The translations under genes and the position numbers were made by a program. From the NCBI RefSeq assembly GCF_000524195.1, contig NW_020170386.1, positions 1,446,686-1,510,685 on the forward strand: DNA of 64,000 nt. The letters run 5' to 3'. The notes under the pieces are model-generated. The model did not search any database. It was not told the origin of the DNA and saw only the letters and a program-made list of their open reading frames with translations. The first letter of the stretch is position 1. Each line of letters starts with the position of its first letter. Source of the stretch: Echinococcus granulosus (taxonomy: Eukaryota; Platyhelminthes; Cestoda; Cyclophyllidea; Taeniidae). Of this stretch, positions 37,042-49,700 are shown piece after piece.

Positions 37042-40000
37042 TTAGTGTTGCTGCGTACCTGAAATGATGAGATGCCACGGAAGGCTCACGTAGGTGACAC
37101 CAGCTCTGATAGGCGTGGAAGTGATTCTTCGCCGTTCCTTAAACCACTGCCAGGCTTGGCCGAACGTCGCCTGTTTCTCGACTGATGCATCCATCTCATT
37201 CTCCGTTGATGGAACAGTCGTCAGTGGTTGATCGTCGAATTCTTTTAAAAGAAGAGGAAGAAACGATGGCAAAGAAAACTGCGAACAAAAGATCTTGATT
37301 GAAGCGTAAGACCCGTAGAAAATTTGTAGGCATGCAATTTAAATCCCATAAAAGAAGTACTTGTAAAAATTTCACAAGGTGCCAATTAACTGGTTTAGTT
37401 CTAACACATTATGCGGAAAGTTAAAGAAATGGAAATGTAAGGCTAACCTTACAGAAAAAGGGGAATTTTTAGGTCTCAAGTTGCAGTAAAGAGCCCATCC
37501 AAATTCCAGGTGGAAAGATTTAGGTTTCACATTTGCATAAGCTCGATTTGCTCACGCCTTAGATATCCTTTCGCCTATTACGGTAACTGTCAGGAATATT
37601 TTTGGTGTGAACTGCTTTTTCAGGAAAAAGCGATGCGAAATCATCTGACATTATGGGCCAGAAATAGCGAAGTAATCACACCCAACAAACGAACGTGCCT
37701 ACAAGATATGCCTTTACAAAATGTATGTCCAACAAAAGGACTACTACCACTTTGTAATTATGTATCAGATAAAATAGCTTTATTGAAAACGAACAATATT
37801 TTCATATAAAACTACCACGATATCAACAGTTTTGGCATAATTTTAACGACCTGATTCTCATTTTTGATAACATCAAAAGCATTCTACAACAATTTACCAT
37901 CTTCGAAGGTGCTGGAGTCGATCTCGATGCATTTTTTAGTGGGGCGAAAGCGCTTGAGGGAGCAGTTGAGGTTGTGGTCATCCGACATGGCTTTTCGATA
38001 CTGGCCGAAGGGGCCGATCTTAGCGGAGAAGGGACGTCGGCGTGGTTTCCCACTCTCACCTGCAACAAGCCTATGGATCTGCGAGGTACCAGTGCCTCCT
38101 GCCTCACCCATCGCTGAGGCGCGATGGGGGACTAGATTGCCGATGGAGGGACAATCGCGCTGCTCCAGGTGGTACACGGAAGTGTGCAGGGGACTCGAAG
38201 TGGCTGACCTATAGGCGGCATTCGATCGCCTTCGCATCAGGTCCCATCTACTGTCCTGCGTAGCGAGGGTGATACAAACACGAACGTTAGCAGCCACCAA
38301 AAGCCGGATTGGTGCAATACACAAACCGAATGAAACGGGTGTTTGATAAAATGATGTTTCCTTAAAACCAAACAAGACCAAAAGTGGAATCGGTGTTATC
38401 GAGTGATACCTTGAACTAACAACTCCTGCAATGGATTACTTTACCGTAACAGGCTCCCCTACTCATTTACTCCCAGTCCAGATTTACTTGGAATAGCATT
38501 TTTGACTCTATTTACATGCCAAAACATGGTTTAGTCGTATATATGTTTCTACGACATTGAAACCATGTCTGAAAGCTTATAACAGGCATCGAAACAAAGG
38601 GCGTTCACAAATATCCCTCAGGCTGCATACAAAGTATATGACTTAGTGATAAAACAAATATAAGTTGCTACAATAAGGTGAAAAAGCATATTTAGCTATA
38701 GAACCTTAGTTTGAAAATACAAAGGTTATAAATACCATGTGTACTCAACCTACTAAATATTTATTCCTCAAAAAAGAATGGAAAGACATTGATTTTTAAT
38801 AGCATTTAATCAGCATCGCATGAAATTCTGCGGAATAATTGTATCATCAAAAAGACTGATTTTCTAGAGTGAGGCAGGTAAATAAAGACGAACTCTATTA
38901 ATTCCTGCAATGTGAGTTGAAATTTCAACATAAAATTAGCTATTTCAATGAAAATTTGGGTGTTTCAGATCCTATGGATAGCATCAAATTCGCTACATAA
39001 AATGAGAATATTTAAGCACAGCAGTCTCGTTAGCTACACACAGTTAACACTTGCCCAGAGGTGACGAAGAAAACTGAATGACTATCAAGTGCCTATTATG
39101 AAAGAGTGGCTACAATCTGCCAAAGTAAAGAAGGCCAACTTACCACCTTCTCCAGGCAGATGTTCTCACCAACCTCGTTGGGCACGTTGCAGGGGATTGA
39201 GAGGCGGCGGAGATGGGAAAAGGAAGAGTTGGATATAGTCGCTGACTCAGAGAGCAGTGTAGAGTTCTCCACCTCCTGTTGAATGCTTACCTCCGCAATG
39301 CCCTCACTACGCCTTGCCAACATCCACACGGACGTCCGCAGGATCGCGTAGCTGACACCATCGGCGCCACCGACGGTTTCTGGGCCCGCTCTAGCGGGGG
39401 CAAAATGCCAACATCCCCGGCTATACACCTAGCGGAAATGGTGGAGAGGCTTAGCAGCCGAGATAATAGATTGTCACCGAGCTTACTCCATCACGAGCTT
39501 TTGCCCCACGGATAAGCAAATTCTAACAACACGAGATGTAGCCACAAATCAATGACTGAAAATTAGGATAGGTAACGGTGTCTCAGCGCAAAAGGTAAAC
39601 ATGAATATTTTATTCTGTCCAATGTTGTAGCAAAACAAGCGCAAGCTTAAACGGTCAACAAATTAGAATAAACTAGTTTAAGGAGGAAACCCGAAAGAAA
39701 CACCACATTCATCCATTAATGTAGGAAAATAAAGGAAATTACAACACACATCACTTATACACAAAAGATTGCAAAAGATTGCTTCAAGCATCGCCCAGCT
39801 CACAAATACATCTTCATGCACTTCTGTGCATACCTATGGAGCATGCGATGAGTAGTTCTAAGGCTTGAAGCGGATTGAGAAGGTATATTATGCAGCGTAA
39901 AGAAGGTTTTAAGCTAATAATATGCTACAAATGTGTAAAACGACAATATTTATTCAAAATATTCCAAAAAGATAAACAAAAAAATTGGCCAAAACTAGTC

Positions 40001-42086
40001 CAGAAAGTATAGAAGAAAGCGGATCTAAAACAAGTACCAAGTGATACCCGTGGGACTAATGGTTCAGATCGTTGGATGATACAGGCTCGTGCTTTAATTT
40101 TCACCGCAGCATTTGAACGTGCCTATGAATTATGGAATGTATGATTGAAATTGGTGTTTAGCGAGAATAACAAAAAAAACTGCTTTAGATGGTTGGTCTG
40201 TTTGAGTGCACGATGCGCCTCCATGAGATAATTTCCGCTACTACCAGAACGAACTGTTTTGAAATTGGGAACGTTGAATGCAAGGTCTTCTAGTCAAATT
40301 AGTAAGAAAAAATCAGAAAGTGATGGGTGTTTAGAAAGAAGGGAACTACGATTTCTCATGTAATTGTTTTGAAGTCAAGCACAATGATTATGGCAATAGA
40401 GTGATAGATAACTGCTCTGTAAGCATACAAAATTATCTATTAAGTTAAATTTCGATTAAAATAAACAGAAGTCAAGAATGGGGAGAAAATCTGGGGTGGT
40501 TAGAGAAATAAGTGGTTTAGCCTTGGACGTATTTGGTCGCAAGCTAGCAGAAGATACACAAAAACTTTAACAATCACATGAGTGTGAGCATTCGATTAAC
40601 CGGAGCGAGGACCGTACATGGTGAAAGAGGAGACTCAACATATGCAACGGTTCGAAGTTGGAAACATACGTCGATATCATAGGCGCTCTTTAGTACGGCA
40701 TAACGTACAACACCCTCGAAGAGGACACCTTGCAATGCACCAGATCGATCGTAAGCCGTTAGCTCCAAACAGAGGCATTCGCTGTCACGAAGATCACAGT
40801 CTTGGAAAGCCTACAAACAAAGCGCATAGCAGACAACAAAGGAATGAAACTCACATTATGGTAGCTACGTCTATCTACCTGAGACGATAACTTCTGGAAA
40901 TCTCATTACCGATAGTTTGACAACAATCATTTCCAGAAGACGTCACCAACTTTCCTTATAGCAAAGTCGTCAAATACACAAATATTTGGAATTCCGCACA
41001 ATCTTAAAACCAGTCTCATTCTATATTAGCAAAAAGCTCGTATTACGTTGCAATATTGAACAGAGGATAGCATTGAAGGAATAACATTGAACACAACTAC
41101 TAGAGAACCATTGCCATAACAGACGATAGAATTTCAATGTACGCGTACCGTCAAATCCGCGAAATAAGACATATCCTAATCTTTTCCATAAAAATTAGCC
41201 ATACACTACCTGATTGGGTAGTGGTCTTCCAAAGCTTAATCTAGAAAACACACAAAAGTAACTCACATCCTCAAAGTTATCAATCGAGAAGACAATATGA
41301 GGATACACGATCGTTTCTTGCGTTCCCTTCGAAAACATCGGCCGATAACTTGGAGAAGCGTAGACAACCTAGGTTACATTCAAAGACGTTCGAAAACCAA
41401 ACAACTATAGAGCCTTCGCAACGAAATTTAAAAAATGATATGCAGCAATACACCCTCCATTTCCTAGTTCTAATCTTGACAAATTAGTAAAAGCATAAGT
41501 GGACCACCATTCGCACCGATGGTTTAAGTGAAATGACTAAAACAATGTAAGCATCTTTGAGGTTTAATGGAGACATTAAACATATACTTATAAGAAATGC
41601 GACAATAAACAAAGTAAACTACCAATGATTTCTTTTTTAATATTTCCATTTCCTGTGCACCCGAGCGCGTGCATATTCCCAGAGTGATAACGTATGTAAA
41701 CTAGAAGGTCAGCAAACAACGTGTCACAAGAGTGGTGTTGCAAACTCATTACCAAACCCGTAAAACATACGCAGTGCGTTATGAGATTAAGGTAAACAGT
41801 GTTCTCCCAGTTAACGGTTCTGTCATTAAGTTGTGGAATATTTGGGCTGCACAGACGGAATACACGTAAATAAGGCTATAATCCGATAATTACTAAAAGA
41901 GTTCAGTTGCCTTTGCAAATCTCCAAGTCGACTGCCCTACGATGAAAAGAAGATCGTCATGCGAGCCACTATCAATCAGATGTAGTACACCCGGATTGCA
42001 GAACGTTGACCAGAAGAGAGCAGCCCAAAACATATCCTTCGATGGACCGGAACTTTGGTCGCATGAACCATAACCGGTACCTGAAT
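37042..42086 (-). CDS. KIAA0930 homologue, conserved protein of unknown function
   Basis: Five consecutive exons, 42086-41941, 41875-41771, 41700-41623, 41368-41267 and 40810-40670, join in phase and match the conserved core of the vertebrate KIAA0930 (C22orf9) family: DMFWAALFWSTF with DDLLF, VNWENTVYLNL, ICTRSGAQEMEILKKKS, VVYASPSYRPMFSKG, YPHIVFSIDNFED and LCLELTAYDRSGALQGVLFE. Exons 39428-39144 and 38255-37898 continue in phase and encode a divergent Ser/Arg-rich middle part. An exon at 37278-37059 carries the family C-terminal block (VTYVSLPWHLII). The junction from 37898 to 37278 is out of phase, so at least one exon is missing from my model. The first exon, with the start codon, was not found between 42087 and 43711. 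The molecular function of the family is not established. The gene lies downstream of AQR on the same strand, about 1.6 kb away. Confidence 0.78.
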
Positions 42087-43711
42087 CTGCAAAGTTGAAA
42101 AAATTGGTATAGAAGGGCAGTTAGACGTTTAGCTGGGTTTTCATTTCAATCTGTGGTGCAAAATTCCTTTGCCCCAAAACAAACAAGTTGGGCAGCCAGA
42201 AAGATGGCAAATCGCAAGAACGAAAAAGCCCCCCAAACTACTTGAACATAAGGTTCGTTTAAAAGGAGCTTCGAAGAATTTACCAAGAAACAGGGCAATT
42301 TAATTGATATATTAATTCCACGAGTGCAAAATAATGGCTAGAATTCTATAATTAAAAAAACGGGAAGAACGCTGGGATTAGTCAAATGTTAAATCAAACA
42401 TGCTTAACTAAATACTCACGTTCAGAGATTCACAGGTACCCACAAGAAATCCTACTAAACACTAGCTAAACACGTATAATAGGCAAAGTCATGTAATTTA
42501 TCGATGATGATCAAAGTTGACCAGTGATGGGATTATTCCATACACCAAGACTATTAAATCACTCATGCAAAAATACAGGAATAAACTAAGTTGGTAAAAT
42601 GACTATGACCTATGGAGAGTCCCAAGGCAGATTTTTATTGACGAAAACGATTCTGTGAGGCGAAATGCAAACTTAAGTCATGACAAACTTAAAATAAAAT
42701 CCTTTCCAATTGTTTTTGAGCGTTCTCTGGCAATTTCCTGTAGCAACCTATCAAGCGTCGCGGCACCACCCATCTCTCCATCATTCATACTACGACCCTT
42801 TACTTGATGGACCTAAGAGAGATCGAATTCGTTGCAATAAACAAATTGTTTCGCAAATAGAACAACACTTTTACAAATTTAGACAGTGCGGGACTTTTTG
42901 TTGCACAATTAGATAAATCAGGCGAAGTACATTTGTTTAATGTCAAGAGACCAGTTATCTCTATTACTGTTTTACAAAGCAAATTCATAGCACAAATTTA
43001 GATTACCTTATTTCCAATTCCATACAATTGTCGATTCATGTCTATGTATCACATCCTGATACAAATCGTGCCCATGAAATCCTCCTTAATCCGTCAGCCA
43101 TTCACGACAAACTTGACCTGTTTATGTAGCGTTTCGAGACTCTCCTGTTGTCGAAAGAAGACATATTACTAAGTAGAACACATATATTCGACATACGGAA
43201 GGGCTGCAGCCACTAGCATGGCCCAGAAGCCATCCCACTCAGGGAAGTTGCAACGTCTGAACACCTACGTGACCCGTTTTTCCAAAAGGGAAATTGAGCA
43301 ACAAGCCAACTTACTGCAATTATGCGAATGACCTAAATTGGTTACTCATTATTTCGACTCCAATCCAACGGATCTGTTGAAAACTTGCAGTATGGGGATG
43401 GCCAATCAAACGTATAGAACACGACATGCTCCTCGTGCCTAGAATCATACTTCCTGATGGGGCTTACAACGGCTCATCCTGTGATTCGGCTAAGAACCCA
43501 CCCCCAAACTCCACCCTGTAAATACACGCCGACGTCAATAAACAGACGTCTCCTCCGTTGGGCGTTCAGTGGCACACACCCTACCATGGAACACAATACA
43601 CCGTCTGCCTAGTAAAGCAGAGCGTGAGTACACCGAACCTGCGGCATAAATTACAGAACAATCGACAGATTTAGAAATGATTTTATTACATCAAGGTATA
43701 CACAATGAGAA
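42087..43711. other. spacer between AQR and the KIAA0930 homologue, probably containing its 5' exon
   Basis: The first visible KIAA0930-like exon begins in phase 1, so an upstream exon must exist, but no candidate in this 1.6 kb ends in the right phase. An AATAAA on the minus strand at 43682-43687 is the likely AQR polyadenylation signal, about 25 bases after its stop. Confidence 0.45.
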
Positions 43712-46700
43712 CTACTCTTGCGCATCTACCACATCACTGATGGATTTGCTTTTTACATCGAAATCCAAAATGTTCGGTATGGTAGCCTCAACCGTCACAG
43801 GTGATAATTGCTCCTCGCCTGATCTCGTTTTCCCCGTAGCTTCATCGACCTCCATTTTCTCTACCAAGGCTGCCTCTTCAATACCTTCAACCACTACAGC
43901 ATTGAAGGTTTTCTGCACAGCTTTTAGGGCACCCAGCTTGCGAGGCCCCTTCGCTGCGACATATCGGCCAACCATGTCCTTCACCCGTTCTTCGTAGAGT
44001 TTACTGACATACGAAGCCATCATTGGCATACCCTCAATCACAACAGACCCGTTACTCACTTCGGCATCCAGTGGACGAATGTCGGTAGAAGCCAGATCTT
44101 GAGGATCCTAAAGAACGGAAAAAACCTTGCTTTTGCAAAACATTCAACGATCGCTCCTATCGCGGATGAGGTAACCCTTCCGATGGTAGTATTTCCCCTA
44201 ATTGCTTCAGTTCACAAAATCCCTTTGCTTCTAATATCTGATTTATGCTGTACGCACTTAGACACGTTATCTGCGGAAAGAAGAGACCGCACAGGAAGAG
44301 CGTTCGGCTTACTCTCCAGGTTTCCCAAGGAGTGAGATGCAGATGAGTTGGTCGGGCTTCGCTGTCAGGTCCGAGACCACGTCGACCGAGGAGACGATCG
44401 AAGGCGGGTCGCAGCTCCTGGCAGTTGGCAAATTGGTCAACACGAGCGAAGATGTACAGACCGAGGCGCGCTCGTGACAGGGCGACCACAAGACGCCGCA
44501 CGTCACGCAGGTGGCCCACGGTGTGCGTGCGCACCAGCGAAACCAAAACGTAATCGTTTTGTTGACCCTAAACAGGAATAAACGGAAGCAGTGCGTTCCC
44601 CATACTTGCCTCTCACAGGTAGGTCAGTGCATGGACCAACACCCTGCGTATTTTCTCCTAGATCACTTAGGCAGTGATCGAATGGTAAGTAAAACATGAA
44701 GGCAATGAAATGTTTCTGGTTAAGTGTTTGCCTTTAAGCACCAAATCACTCGCAGCAAGAGTGCTACAATAACATGTATCAGTATGGTGCTGTATACAGG
44801 CATCACAGATCCATTACAAGGCATTTTGGATTCATGAGTTCATGAGCATGAAGTTGAGTAGAAATGAGAGTTTTGATAAATGAATAATTAAAAAAATCAC
44901 CCATGTAAGGGAGGCAGGCATCACCTTCATACCTGGAATCTGTCAACGGTCGTGACCGTTCGCGGCTTGCCGAGGAGAGGATTGGAAGCACAGCGTGCAT
45001 CGATGACATCGCGAATGAGATGCTTCTGGCCATTGTAGGTCGTCAGAATGGTTATTCGATCCGCCGGATAGCCGAGGATTCGCATATACATATAGGTTGC
45101 CACCACATACTCCGCTTCGGCCAAATTCTGGTAGAAGTATGCACTCGGTTCCGACTCACCAACACCTTCAAATCATTACAACGCCAAATAAATGTTCAAA
45201 AACGATCAATTTAACGAAACAGTACTGGCGGAATAATAAGACAGCCGCAACACCGAAACTCACGAATCCACGCAACTTTGGAAAACTTTGCAAGCAGGCA
45301 AGAGAATGAAAGCGAGGTAAGAAGTGATAGCGTTTGCTTACCCTTATAATCCTCCACATTGATGAGTTGATACTCGTACCGGAAACCCGGATTACAGAGC
45401 TTGTACTCTTGTCCAGTAATGACATGCGGAATATCCAAAAGGCGCTCGTACCGCCAGCTGTACAGCCTCGAGATGGAGGGTCGCGTTCGGCCTTGTGCGT
45501 CCAGCTGGATGGTCGGCACGCCCAACTTCACCAGGCGCGCAAACAGTGACTGACCCATGTTCGAAAAGTTGTTAAAGGCCTAAAATCAAGCAATTTACAC
45601 GATACGTACAAGCAGTTACCTGAAGGCGGAACCATACGAACATGGTACGATTAAAATGGCAAAGTGAGGAGGAGAAAAAGGAATATTTGCCTGATTTTTG
45701 ACAACAGGAGGTAGTTGATTGTGATCACCAATCATGATCCATCGTTTCAGCCGGTTGTAGCCCGAGATGTCAGGATTCTGTAAGAGGAGAGGAATGAAGG
45801 TCTCAATTTCGAGGATTTGGGCTGCTTCCTCCATGATAATGGTATCGTAGGTGAAGCCCAGTTGGACAAGGTCACGACGCTTCAACGCGGCGTGAGTGCA
45901 CGTCATGGCGACTATCTTGGCCTCCTGGGTGAGGAGGAAATTAGCGCGCTCCAGACCCGTGCGCATCAACTCAAATGCCCTGAACTCCTCCAGCGTGTTA
46001 AAAATTGCCGAAATAGCCCGGAAGCAGGAACGCGCAGTTGAAAGATCCTTTGTCAGGCTTCGGCCCTAAGCACATAAATAGGGCCAGTCATGGAGATTCA
46101 GCTGTATCCTAAGTTTTAGACTAATAGGGAAGCTGCCATGCTAGCTAGCGTCTACACTGTGACCTAATTTGGACTGTTTAGGCTAAAAATTATTTTTAGC
46201 TAAAGCAGACTTACCCGTATTAAGACAGATGAACGTGAAGTACACGCATTTAACAAGCAGTCCCTAGAGCAAATACTCATTGTAAAAAAACTACTTACGG
46301 GGAAGATTTGTTCCACAAGATCCATGGGAGGATTAACCTGTCCAGTGATGAAGGAGGTGAAGGGGAAATGGTTGCGCACAAAATCGGCCCTAGCAGCATC
46401 CTTTCCATCGCCATATTTTAGCAATTTGGCTGCTTCAGAAATGAACTTTTCCCAACGCGGAAGTACGTCCTGCAGGAAAAAGTACTGCGCAGTTTCACAA
46501 GTGTACAATTGGTGTGCGTTTTCATCAATGTCCTTTGTTAATGGTCTCGGTTCGGTAGCAGTAGCAGTGGCCACATCGGTGGCATCCGCATTCTCTCCAT
46601 TGGTGAGGTCAACCGCCTTTTCGTCTGCCTTTAACGCCAGCTCTAAGCTCCTGCGCAGAAGGACAACCTAAGGGGGGAGCGTAGCCATTTGATAAGTTTA

Positions 46701-49700
46701 GGGTGACTCATGGACTAAACAAACCGTTAACATGCTCTTTCGCCTTCATACCATAGAAAAATTCTTAGAAAGTGCCAATCACTACGTCATCAAAAAAATC
46801 GGGTAAATTATCATTTTTAGGTATTTATGCAGGACGGCCAGCAAACATTCATATCTAATCCCGCTTCCCCACCTTTTTACGCATGACAAATAGTAAAGGA
46901 TGAGTAGAGTTGAAGAGATCAACCATCACAGATGCAAAAAATTTTAATAGATATTGGGTTATTATAAGCGTGAAGCATGTTTTAATATTCCAGTTGGAAG
47001 AGAGAATCAATTTTGCTAATGAGTAGTATCACTATGGGAGACTCAACTTCTGTAGGAGCTCGATTCGCTTTGATAGGATAAAGTCCACACGACCATAACG
47101 AGAGAAGTCCTTTGTTGTCGCCAGCGCCTCCTCACCATGACCCAGACGCAGAAGATGGCGCTCATCGATATCCAGTGCGATGATTTTCTCAAAGAGTTGG
47201 TTCAGCGCCTGATTAGAGTGAGTAACAACCAGAATTCTAGAAGAGGGCAGTGCAACGTGATTGATTGAATGAAGGCGTTAGGGTGCATGGATCACCTATA
47301 CCATTACTTAATTTGCATTACCTTTGACCGGGATAGTTGTGGTAGAGGTTGTGGATGGTTTGCACGGCAATATCAGTCTTTCCGGTGCCCGGTGGCCCCA
47401 CGACCATGGTAAGGCCAGGTTGCATGCCCGCCCTGATGGCCTCCACCTGACGAGGTGTGAAGGCGATTCGATTGCCTGGCTTCGCCCCTGAGGACGTGGA
47501 GCCCGGCAGCCAGGTCGGACAGTCTACCGTTAGGAGGCGCCAGGGCACCTGACACCCCAGTGGCGTGTAGGACTCCGCTATGAGCACAGGCTTCAAGGGG
47601 GCCTCCATCGTGTCTGAGAACTCCTTTGGCTTGGAGTGGGCCGCTGTTGGAATTTCAGTCAATAAACGGGCCTCTACATGTGCCGTTGGGTCTTCACTCA
47701 GAGAGGGGAACGTTATGCGATAGGGCGGTGGCGGGTCGACAGCTAGATGACAAAGATGCGTGCAAAGCAAAAGCACTATCGAAAATTGGTAATATGGAAA
47801 TGATATGGTTGGTCTGCGTCAATTTGTTGCTACCAGTACTTACACAAATAGTAGATGCAAAATAACAATTATATCTGTCGGAAGATCCGTGCTTCAAATC
47901 CAGTATAAATAAACGTATATAATACAGCCGCGGTATCATTTAAAACGTCCAAGGAACACACAGAGCTAAATTATTGATCGAACTCACCGATATCGGTGGA
48001 GATTGTTTCTATGGTGTCTTTGTCGTCTTGACATTTGTAACGCATATCGACAAATTTGATGGAGTATTGCGGAAAGGACTTGCGGAGATGGTCAGCGGAG
48101 AGGAAGGTATCGAACCAATTCTGTCGAGAATCATAAAATTCCGGACGTCGTGAGTAATGTGCAGCTGCAGGATCAAGGTAGCCCATAAGCAGATCCAGAA
48201 GCCAGTCGGGGACCACAGAACGGGTGTTCATGAGATCTCTTTAACAAAAAACCAATAATTTCCTGATGACAATATGAATTGATGACTGTGTAGGATCTAC
48301 TTTAAATTGAGTAGAACATACATTACGAAGAAATGAGGTACCTCTTCATTTAGAGCTACCGAATATAGAAGCTACTGCTAAATTGGGTTTTGAAAAAAAA
48401 GCCGGCTCCCATAGCAAGTACAGTACCACTCAAACTATTCCTACACACCGTATAGTGTCAAGGACAGCTTTGAAATTGTTCTCCTTGGGTTTTCTGCGTA
48501 CCAACACATTGAACGTATCGTAAATGTCCTCGGGCGAGGCAGATTCGGCCTCAAAAGCCTTCTTCTCTAGCGATGTGATCGCTTCAGCCGAGCGCCCCTC
48601 GCGTTTCGCCCGAGCGATCTCCGCACGAATAGCCCTCCCTCGATTTTTCTCATTTCGTAGACGATTTATGTCCTCCTGGTATTGGCAGGGATCCAAAGAG
48701 ACCCGCCACGTTGGAGCCGTCGTTGGGGCATCAAACTCATCTGCTTGATATAAATGAAAGAAGTGAAATTTCAACTAGGTTTTTGTGTTAGAATACACAA
48801 AGCCACTCATACGCACCTTTACTTGGAACCAGACCAAAACGCTCCTCATCGGGAATGAGCTTCCCAGCTTTGTCTACTTGACCCTCGATTTCGCAGCCAC
48901 GAACCGCCAAAATGCCAATCTGAGAAAGAAACGGCTTGCGCGGGTTGTACCTAGACAAGTTGAGGAAAAGGTACTTATCAATTGAAACGTTTAACACCAA
49001 TCATAAAACTTAGTTAACTATATGAACTGCGATGTGTCTATAAACCATTTCTGTAAAGGGGAATATGAAGAAGTAAGAAACAATGTTACTCCAGAGCAAT
49101 TAAGTGAACTAGCCACCTAAGGAGACTGGTAAGCAATAACTTATTTTTTATTATGACGTTGTAATATTAAAGACAGAAGGTATGGAGGAAGGGAAACACA
49201 CTTCCAGTTCCTGAGCTGGCTTTTTGGTTGAACAGTTACAAGGAAGACAGGATCGTGGCGACGTAAGCCCTGCCACTCTTTCTGTACGTCCTCGCGCAGA
49301 CCCGCTAACACGACGCGCACGTCAGCGCGCACCCGAGAGGACTGCTTCGCCCCCAGCGCCGGTTTACCCACCTCTACAATGCTGAAGGCCTGAATGGGCA
49401 GCGCCATCCGCGACCACCCGTCGAACACTACCTGGCCTTGCTCTCCGCTCCACGGCCTCATGCGACTCAGTGCGTCCTCCAGATCCTACAGCGAAGTGGA
49501 AAAAGTAGAACCCAGTAAAAAAGCACTATCAAACTCTGCAGGATTCTTAGCGCAATGTGCTCATACCTGTCGAATCTCGAACGTTGACTCTAGTCGAAAG
49601 AGGGTGAAATTACGCATCAAGTAGTCTTGCAGAGTTAAAAACTGCAGACCGAGTTTAGGCAGGGCTAGACACTCGTCGCCGGAGAAAAATTCGCTCGGGA

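Noticed and set aside
39279..39515. Plus-strand frame of 78 codons
   Set aside because: Antisense shadow of the KIAA0930-like exon at 39144-39428.
43197..43256. Possible first exon of the KIAA0930 homologue (FPEWDGFWAML, minus strand)
   Set aside because: It ends in phase 2, whereas the exon at 42086 needs phase 1, and the similarity is weak.
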